Origin: Lingula anatina
Lineage: Eukaryota; Brachiopoda; Lingulata; Lingulida; Lingulidae
NCBI RefSeq assembly: GCF_001039355.2
Contig: NW_019775451.1
Span: 10,781 to 74,780 of the forward strand
Length of the DNA stretch: 64,000 nt
Direction of reading: 5' to 3'
Shown: in pieces, positions 56,006 to 64,000 of the stretch
Layout: every line of letters begins with the position of its first letter
Position numbering within the stretch: the first letter of the stretch is position 1
Notes under the pieces: model-generated
The model's database searches: none
What the model was told of the DNA's origin: nothing
What the model saw: only the letters and a program-made list of their open reading frames with translations
Translations under genes and position numbers: made by a program

Positions 56006-59000
56006 TTAAGTCTTCGGGCCCCTACTAACCACGCAGAGCTGGTGGTAAGGGGGGCTGAACGTTGATGCCAAAGTGCCCTCCTCAAACACAGGAGCTGAAG
56101 CGCCGTCTGGGAGACGAAATGTAAATTTCTGCATCAAGGAGGTAAAGAAAAGGAAGAGCTCCATTCTAGCAAGTGCTGCTCCTACGCAAGATCGTTTACC
56201 TGCAAAGATAAATGTTATGCCCATTCGAGATCAAAGCTGTAACTTGTTTATAATAAATTTATATCGGAGCCGAGATTTTATCCGTTTGTTAACTCGGCCC
56301 CTTCAGGCCTGGCGCGTGGGGTAGGCGGGGGCTTATTCGGCATGGCTTTCAAATGAGGTCGGCCTTATTTGTCCACGGATCAGCTAGTCCGCGGATCATC
56401 TGTCTTATGTATCTATATCTCTGCCTCTATCTATATATCTCTCTCCTATAAGTCTCCTGTATCTCTCTTTAGCTGTAGCTCGGTCGCTGCTTTTATACTT
56501 GGTTTTAATTTAGATTTAAAATGGACTTCCATATCTGACATGCAACATGCCATGCTTATATACATTTGAATAAATTAAAACTTAATTGTAGATTGAATTT
56601 ACATTAACAAATATGCATATCACATACTTGGAAATCTAACTATCAGTACTATTAATGGCTCACTACATGCAATCTGTCATGCCTAAATGCATCTTAATAA
56701 ATGAATTAATTAAACAAATATGCAAATCACTTGAATGCAAGTTTAGACGATGAGTAATATTAACGCTTAAATAATACACATTGTCACCAGATGCAAGTCA
56801 TATTTTTTAAAAAGCTGTCTACAACTCACCTAGAGAAAAAGGGGTAAATACATCGTGGCGTATGGTTCTTCCTCTCTCGTTCAGATGGCGCTGCGGGTCA
56901 AACTTATCGGGATTTGGCCAACATACGGGGTCCGTCATGACAGACCAGAGATTCACAAGTACCATGGTATCTTTAGGGATGGTGTAGTCATGAAATTCCA
57001 CGTCTGTTGTGGTAGAATGTGGCACGGCTAATGGAAGGACGTAATTCAGTCGTTGTATTTCCATGATGGTTGCTTCTGTGTACGGCAGTGCACCTTTGTC
57101 TGTAATACTTGGGTTTTGGTCTCCTAAATTTGAGTCAATTTCTTCTTGAACTTTTGCCTGGATTTCAGGGTGCAATGCCATATATAGAAAACCCCATCGT
57201 AACGTTGTTGTAACGGTCTCAAACCCAGCCATAAAAAGGTCGATAGCGACAGAAATAATTTGGTTTTCGGAAAATATGCTATCCAATTTGACATCTTTTT
57301 CTTGTCCATTCGCTTGTATAGAATCATTCAAAGCTGGTTTCTTGTCATTTTCTTTCAATGTCACTTTCTCATCCATCTCGTACTGCTTGTACTTCAAAAC
57401 GTCAGTTTTGTACCAATTGGCAAAAGATTTCATGTGATTTGAATCTACGTGTTTATTGTTTTCCTGTCCTTTGAACCATGCAATTACTTGCAAAACCAAA
57501 CGAGTAGAAACTTCATCGAATTCTTTGAGAACTGGCAACGGAAGCTTTTCCAAAAAGGGAACAAAGTTCACAACGTTTAGTTTTGTGTTGAGTTCATACA
57601 TTTTGTGCACTGTATCCAGAATTCCCTCATATTGGGGGTCGTTGTGTACAAGGCGAAATCCGAAAATTATCCCTAATGTGATATTGGCTACGGAATCTCG
57701 TAGAATCGGAAATATATCGATTGCCTTGCCGCCCGTGTTTGTTAAGTCTTTCATCAGAACCTCCAACTGTGATTTAAAAATTGCGGATTCCAGATTTGTC
57801 CTACCGACCCCGAGTACTCGAAAAAGCCGCATGGTGTAGTGGCGCCTTTCCTCCAGCTGTCTGTCGTAGTTTTCCACCAAAATACCTGAAAGACATACAA
57901 CCGTAGTTAATACAGTTGATAAATTTCTCCTCAAATTCTTTAAAAAATCATTTTTCGAAACTAGCACAAAGTTTAAAAGTAGCTTTAGTCTACCGACATC
58001 GTGCATGCAAGTACAAAGGACAAGGGACAAATATGCGTTCAAAACGTCAAACAATTAATAGACAATGTGTTGGTTCGCTCGGCAAATATAAAAGTGGCCA
58101 AATAAGCAAATAGGTCTTTAAAAGCAGAAACGGAAATAAGTTATAGGCGTTATTGTCGACTATTGGAGTTAACACAAAGATATCTTCCCTTCAGTACGTT
58201 TGTTGGTCACTGGTCACTCGAGGATGCAGTTTCATCTTAACATCACGCTACATGATAATAATAATAATAATAATGATCTAGTATAATGGTTATAATGATG
58301 CATTATGATAACGATAACTTGGTCCCAGTAGTAATGGCAGGAGTGGCTGCGGAGGATCCCATGTTTAGTGACTTTGGACAACCTCACTGAAGAGTAGCCA
58401 CCCGTTGCTCACGCTTCTAGTACATTTATACGGACTTAATTTATCTATGCATCTATCTAGCTATCAATATTATTCTTTACAGAGCGTGTAGCACGTTGCA
58501 AATAGATTTATCTACCAGAAATTGTATTTTTTTTTTCGAATAATAAACCGTATTAAGGCAGAGACCTTATTTTTAATATAATGTTTTATACTCGTACGTT
58601 TTTAAACACTTCAACATACACGTATGATCAAATGTCTGCATAATTAAAGCATTCCATCTTCGTTCATGTAGATAATCTATGGCATCTCAAATAATAAACC
58701 TACATTAATTTGAAGTTAGACAGCTAAGTACATGTAAGTCATCCAGTGACCCAGACATGCGGCCATTCATTTTATATTCAACCGTGGTAAAGTAAATATT
58801 ACGACAGAAACCTGGAAGGCGATTTCTTTAAAATAAAGAGCGTCAATTTATACAAATTGCTTAGGCTTGGTGAAACTATACGTAACTTCTTTATAAAAAG
58901 GTGTGTTATAATTACTGGTTATCAAAATTAGACGTCAGCCGAGGCATGGAGTCAATCTCATACAAATTTGGAATAGGGCCCATTTATGCATATCCCTGGA

Positions 59001-60151
59001 TTGTTTAAAAATATGGTCCAAGCATGAAAAATTCAAATAATATTTTAAATATTTTTAATTGAAAATAAGTCACTTAGAGATTGCCTAATAATGAAATGGT
59101 GGTTTGCAACAAGAGAATGGAAAATTCATTGTAGGCACGCAAAGACAATGGAAAGAAAACAAGTAAATGCAGAAGGGAGAAATAGAGTTTAAATACTTGT
59201 GAAATTGTATGAAAAGGGAGTCGGTGAATAAATGTTCGAATGCTCCAAATCGTCGTCATCTCTCACCATAACAATATCAAGACTGAGGTAATTACCCATT
59301 CTCCTTCAGTTGTAACCAAGTCTGTCTTAGTGAACAGACGAAACAGGTTATTCAAATAACTGGATCTATCATAAATAAAAACTTTTTGACAATCGTTATT
59401 ATTGTTTTTGTAAAGCTTCAGTCATGGAACGTCGACGATTTTGAATATCTTACAGCATTGCATCCAAAACCCATAATTTCCATTCGTTTTCTTTTTTTTA
59501 TGTAAGGTCTACACGCCATCATTGAAAAAGCGCCCGACGAACACTTAAGCCCCCTTTACACTGGACGGCGTCCTTTCTGCGTACTGTAGTACGGTCCTGT
59601 TTGAGAGTAAAAAAAAATATTATTCAAGTGTCGAAAACTGGCCGATCATTCTGCAACCAAAGCACTTATTACAACCACAGTGATGCCAGTGTCAACTGTC
59701 TCACAAAGGACGCAGAAAGGACGCCGTCCAGTGTAAAGGGGGTTTTATTAATAGATAGCCCACCTTTATAGCGCAACCCCCTGTGGTGCGGCGTCCTAAA
59801 TGTAAACAGGTCAGGTCGTCCGGCAAAGTCCACCCCGTGCTTGACCAGCGCTTCCTTGATAACGCCAAAGCCGTTCAGAACAACAACAGGCACCGTCCCG
59901 AAACGAACGCTGTAAACATCGCCGTAGGTTTTTGCCCACCTGGTAAGTACAACGTGAGCATCTCTCCCAAGGTACGGTAAGCAGCCCAATATCGGCAACC
60001 CCCAGGGGCCCGGGGGAAGGTTCTTCCTCTGTTTTCCTCGGAAAGTTTGGAAAATCATAAAAATGACCATCACTACTAAGGTAAAAACAAGGACAGTCCG
60101 AAGTGAAGTATAAAGTATCAGTTGTCGGCAAATGGTCTGCAGCGCACCCAT
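56006..60151 (-). CDS. Cytochrome P450, CYP2 clan, 545 residues
   Basis: Microsomal haem-thiolate monooxygenase; the substrate cannot be told from sequence. Exons: 60151-59764, 57885-56830 and 56199-56006, total 1638 bases, both introns in phase 1. An N-terminal membrane anchor (about residues 18-38) is followed by the hinge LPPGPWGLPILG. The I-helix motif is AGFET at 349-353, the K-helix ExxR is E405-R408, the PERF-like segment is KFDPQRH at 457-463, and the haem loop F-S-L-G-K-R-S-C-V-G ends at 488 with the axial cysteine at 486. The last intron splits the haem loop. The protein is about 45 residues longer than most CYP2 enzymes, with a Lys/Asp-rich insertion around 295-332 before the I-helix. 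The C-helix Trp of WxxxR is replaced by Leu140 (LEERR). The layout resembles CYP2U/2J/2C enzymes; the subfamily is not determined. Confidence 0.95.
56200..56829 (-). other. P450 intron 2
   Basis: Contains a degenerate CTATAT/CTCT run near 56410-56470 and a GC-rich patch near 56300-56330; no gene seen. Confidence 0.6.
57886..59763 (-). other. P450 intron 1
   Basis: AT-rich, with an AAT array near 58254-58274 and the inverted-repeat element at 59550-59742 close to the donor. No exon seen; the intron splits a codon in the region just before the C-helix. Confidence 0.6.
59550..59742. mobile_element. MITE with perfect 33-base terminal inverted repeats
   Basis: The left end begins CCCCCTTTACACTGGACGGC (59550) and its 33 bases are matched perfectly in inverse orientation at 59710-59742. 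Total 193 bases, no coding capacity. The perfect ends suggest recent insertion. It sits 21 bases inside the donor of P450 intron 1. I could not define a target-site duplication. Confidence 0.75.
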
Positions 60152-60501
60152 GGTGTTTATCCGATGGCACGGTGTCCTGAGATTACAGTGTGTCGTCCGC
60201 ACACTAGTTATAAACACGTTGGATGACCTGTCCTGGGAAACAGCGAATCACGGGCTTTTTTCTTTTCACTTGACATAATTATGCGGGTATATATCATCCC
60301 ACGCATCACGTCAATAGCGCATAAATAGCGAATCACAGTAGGTTTTACAACTGACGTTTATATATATATATACATGTCAAAGGCCCCGACCAAATCTAGT
60401 CCTATGCATAAAAAAGCCCAAACCCCCTGTTAATTATGCCCTTTCTGGGCCCATTCTATAAGATGTCTTTGCATAGTTAACAGCATAATGGGCAAGTTAA
60501 T

Positions 60502-60690
60502 AGACCAGGTTAAATGGCCAAGCTGCCAGTTTGTTTGTATGACGTGTAATTATAAAGGGGATGTCTTAGACCAAGAAGTTATAAAGAGAAGGCCTTCTCA
60601 TTATAACTTCTTGCTTAGACCAAGTTGACTGGCCAAGCTGCCAGTTTGTTTGTATGGCATGTGCAGGGGATGTCTTAGATCAAGGCACAT
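60502..60690. repeat. Direct repeat of about 70 bases around a 42-base palindrome
   Basis: GGCCAAGCTGCCAGTTTGTT occurs in both copies (units start near 60502 and 60617, each ending GGGGATGTCTTAGA). Between them 60572-60613 is a loopless inverted repeat with 21-base arms and one mismatch, starting CAAGAAGTTATAA. Confidence 0.8.
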
Positions 60691-61415
60691 ATTATGATAC
60701 TTACAGGTGTGGCAAATGAGATATAGTGGTATTTCATTACCTGTGATTTGTAAAATACATCTGAGGATGATACTTTTAAAGATGTTCAATGTTTAAAGAA
60801 AAGACGCAGATTGATTTACTAACATTTACTAAAGAAATGTTAAATTAAAGTTGGGCTCCATTTGTTAGTGTGTTATTTCAATTATCTATATTTATACAGA
60901 TTATAGGAAAAGGTCTGCCCTTTAATGTTTTGTTGACCTTTTGGGAAAATATCTGTATTTTCTGAAGGATAAATTAAAAAGAAAAGTGTGAATTAATAGC
61001 AAAACTTTGCTCTGTTTGCAAGCAGAGCTATTAAAAACTGTTGTATGTCTATAAGCACTATTATTGTCATCGGGGACAAAGGAAATGACAGGTACTTCAC
61101 GCTTCCAGATTAGATCTTCAATTAATTGCTTCTTCCTCACTGACGAGAGCTATTGAAAGGACAACAATTGACAAAGGGCCGAGGCATGCAGCATCTATTT
61201 CACTGGCTTGAAAATTTACCGAGTCTTGCCGACGATGTGGTCGAACAATCGGAACTAGAAAAAAATTCTGTCGCATGATTTTGAGTATGGACTAAATGTT
61301 AGAGTCCAGAAAAATTAATTTTATAATATAATTTTTTTGGTCGGATTGACTGGGCCCGTCGACTGGGCCCGTGCTTGGCACGTTACCGTAAATACCTCTT
61401 ACATGTACCTTGTGA

Positions 61416-61680
61416 CTAAGAGACCATTCCCACAGACTATCGTACTAACTTTGGATCAAACTATCTCCGAGAGGGATTCTCGTTTAATTACAATTAACTT
61501 GGGCGGCTTAGATGTCTGTCACGCCTACTGAAGCTGATAAGGGGTAATTAACTATCGTTTAGCAGCTTTAGTGGGCGTCCCTGATGTCTGAGCCGCTCGG
61601 GCTGAAAGTAATTTAGCGAGGGTCCCCGTGGAGTTGGACCGAGCCTGTTAGATCGATCTAGGGACGGGAACCCAGTCTAA
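61416..61680. mobile_element. MITE, TAGATCGATC family, copy 2
   Basis: Shares end sequence AGACCATTCCCACAGA, the right-end TTAGATCGATC and the internal GGGGTAATTAACT with copies 1 and 3; edges carry TAAG. Somewhat diverged on its left side. Confidence 0.7.
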
Positions 61681-61910
61681 GAGACCATTCCCACAGATAT
61701 TTAGATCGATCTATCCCCCTGGGGAGTGTCACTAAATTGCTGTCAGCCTGACCGGCTTGAATGTCTGTCCCGCCTACTAAAAACTGTAAAGGGGTAATTA
61801 ACTATTGTGCGCGCTCGGCTCTCGGAACATGACAGCAATCTAGCGTAAACCCCCAAGGAGTTAGGTCGATCCAGATGGATCGATCTCAATCTGTGGGAAC
61901 CCAGTCTAAG
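61677..61910. mobile_element. MITE, TAGATCGATC family, copy 3
   Basis: Directly abuts copy 2 and shares the TAAG at the border. The left end AGACCATTCCCACAGATATT and right end CTGTGGGAACCCAGTC are inverted, each with a GATCGATC core. The internal CTGTCCCGCCTACTAAAAAC matches copy 1. Confidence 0.75.
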
Positions 61911-62547
61911 GCGCAATATTGTCCTAGCTTATGATGAAAAAAGAGCCGGAGGCTTATTACAACCTCCTGATTTAATCTTGTTATCAGATGTTAAGAACTT
62001 TACCTAACTCTTTTTGCGAAAAAAAGTCGTGTTGGAATTCTCTGTCATTTGACTCTCCCACCCTTAAAGGCCATTTGCAGCCATTCAGTCAAACAAACAA
62101 AATAAACAAAAAAAAAAAAGACATTCTCCGTGGCCAGTGACAATTGACTGACTTTGATCAGTGTCACCTGAATAAGTGAATTGTGAACGCAAAAAGATCA
62201 GTATTACCAATTAAGCGGCTGCGTAAGTAGGAGCTGCAGTCGTCCATGTTAAATGAGTAGGTACATTGTACCATCTAAGAAAACGCGTGAACACTTACCA
62301 CTGTACATTTGACAGACATTACCGGGGTGTGAGAAAATAAGTACTTATCACACAAGAAAATTTCAATCTCTGTGCGCTGATCCTTTTCTTGTCACTGGCT
62401 GCTTCACCAAAAGGAAACGTCAACAGTTGGAAGACAAATGTGAGAATCCCTTAACAAATATTTATAACATTGCGGAATAAAGATATTAAAAAGACCGAAA
62501 TAAATATCCACGTGCTGAAGCAAGCCCAAGTGCTTAGCAACTGCAAA

Positions 62548-62600
62548 ATGGCGGCAATTTTGTATCATAGCAACCACGAGAGACCACGAAAAATTGCACT
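62548..62600 (+). CDS. Possible first coding exon of an unidentified gene
   Basis: AAAATGG start context, 17 open codons (MAAILYHSNHERPRKIA) plus two bases, then a perfect donor CT|GTAAGTAG. Flanked by CpG-richer sequence with a TGACGTCG word near 62646. No following exon was found before 64000, so the gene, if real, continues to the right. Short length makes chance possible. Confidence 0.35.
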
Positions 62601-63182
62601 GTAAGTAGAAAATAACAATAGAAAGTCACTGAGGCACAACGAGCGTGACGTCGCTTATGATCTGTTCGGGCTGTCGTGGAGCTTTCGAAACAGCCCATCT
62701 GCGACAAATTCACACGACAATTGATGAATATTTTCCCGAATGCAGAATGCATTCAAAGGAAGATGACGTATTTCCCATCCCTTCGTAATTTTGTCCATGG
62801 TTTATATAAATTATTTCTGTACTTATAGTTAGTCATTTATTCCCGGAACGAGAACACACATGCTGTAGATTGAATCTATATACAGACACTCAGAAAGTGT
62901 GCTAAAGGCAAAATATTCATCTAATCAGAAGACCGTGAATTGAATTAATTTCCAGTCCCTCCATATACATCTACCGGGTATGTATCTAAGCATAATTTAT
63001 TTCAAAAATAATTTAAAATCTAAAATCTTAAAATTGAAACACTTCAATTATCTCTTTGACGAATAAATCATGTGGTTCGTGGGATTTTCTCATCAGGGAT
63101 TTGTCAAGTGACAGTGCCCGAGCAGTTGTAAATATCGCTCGGAAATCAGCACAGGGCCACAGTACTGAACAAATGCACATAA

Positions 63183-63227
<45 letters not shown>

Positions 63228-64000
63228 AATTTGCAACCCGAGGGTTGGATAATCACAATCATTACATCATAGTTGAATAAAACCACTAATGAATAAGAAT
63301 AAAGGAATATTAAAAGACATATGTAAACAAATTTAAAACAAAATAACTAAAATGCAAGGTTAAAAATGAAGTTTAAATATATCAGTTAATTTTGGAATTT
63401 GTTTATTGCACTGGTTAAAAAGTCGCACATTGATCGTTTGCTTTTAATTTTAGGTCTTTTGAATGTCTCCTATACCCTTTATGAATTTCTGTGAATATCA
63501 AGTGAAAAATCAACCTGTGGCCTTGGTAGAGGGTACTCACAACGTATATTCTGGACGAGGATAATCCACGACTCCGGATATTTTCTGATTGTGTTATCAA
63601 ACCTATCACATCGTGACGTCAAGTGGTGTGGGAAATTAAGCTGACTGGTCATTTAAGCTGGAGGTACACATGTATACGAGGGCGAAGAAGAAGTTGATTT
63701 ATTAAGTTATGTGAAAAGTCAAACATTTTTCCTGTTAATGGTGAATAGATTATAAATGAAGGAATATCATTCCCACCAAATGGAGCTATGGCAAAGCGTT
63801 TTAAACCTACGGCCATCCACTCAAAATGGTTCTATGTCGACTGGCTCTTCGTAAATTATTGAAGAAATAAAACTGAATTTTTGCAGCGGTAAAGAGTTGC
63901 CAAATGCATTTAATATATTTAAACAATTGTCATGTAGCACTGATGTCCTTTCCTTCTATTTCACACTCAAAATTCCTTCCTTTACACTCTTCTTAATCAC
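62601..64000. other. Noncoding right end of window
   Basis: AT-rich with an ATT trinucleotide array at 63183-63223. I see no exon with convincing splice sites. Confidence 0.5.
63183..63223. repeat. ATT trinucleotide array
   Basis: About 13 ATT units. Confidence 0.95.

Larger units (their letters stand above)
60152..62547. other. Intergenic region upstream of P450
   Basis: Starts with the P450 promoter region (TATATATATATA at about 60360, 210 bases from the ATG). Then a direct repeat with palindrome at 60502-60690 and two MITEs at 61416-61910. No gene supported. Confidence 0.6.

Noticed and set aside
63056-63280. Ile-rich frames over the ATT array
   Set aside because: Product of a trinucleotide repeat; no coding features.

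Overview
The window is nuclear DNA of an invertebrate animal. Coding regions are split by GT-AG introns of 0.1 to 6 kb, the noncoding DNA is AT-rich and full of microsatellites and small inverted-repeat elements, and the genes are animal housekeeping families. A marine lophotrochozoan or invertebrate deuterostome would fit, but nothing here fixes the phylum. It is a draft assembly: there are N runs at 28253-28277 and 39420-40134 and single Ns at 6153, 19492 and 35659. Three of these five N sites are flanked by near-identical copies of the same sequence, which looks like false duplication.

Layout. (1) 1-9613, plus: the 3' two-thirds of an importin-alpha gene (KPNA3/KPNA4 type), with four exons present twice around the N at 6153. 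(2) 9614-12785: its 3' UTR and the spacer. (3) 12786-37803, plus: a complete Rab6 GTPase gene, seven common exons and three alternative last exons. (4) 37804-42684: repeats, a gap and a probable 5' UTR exon. (5) 43188-46700, plus: a seven-coding-exon gene for a 289-residue protein I do not recognise. (6) 46701-50576: two tandem-repeat blocks and, at 47958-48449 on the minus strand, a coding-like frame broken by one stop. (7) 50577-54425, minus: an eight-exon gene for a 643-residue F-box protein with an X-box-like site and CRE-like sites just upstream. (8) 56006-60151, minus: a three-exon CYP2-clan cytochrome P450 of 545 residues. (9) 60152-64000: small transposon-like elements, a palindrome and a possible first exon at 62548.

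The most interesting signal is the 3' end of Rab6. The last common exon ends at a perfect minor-spliceosome (U12) donor. Far downstream lie three short exons, each preceded by a U12 branch-point sequence 11-12 bases before its AG, each in the right reading phase, and each ending in a prenylation motif: CPC, CAC or CSC. This predicts three Rab6 isoforms of 209, 208 and 207 residues that differ only in the membrane-targeting tail and are chosen through one U12 donor. All exon structures were read by eye from splice signals, reading phase and remembered family sequences; none was tested against transcripts.
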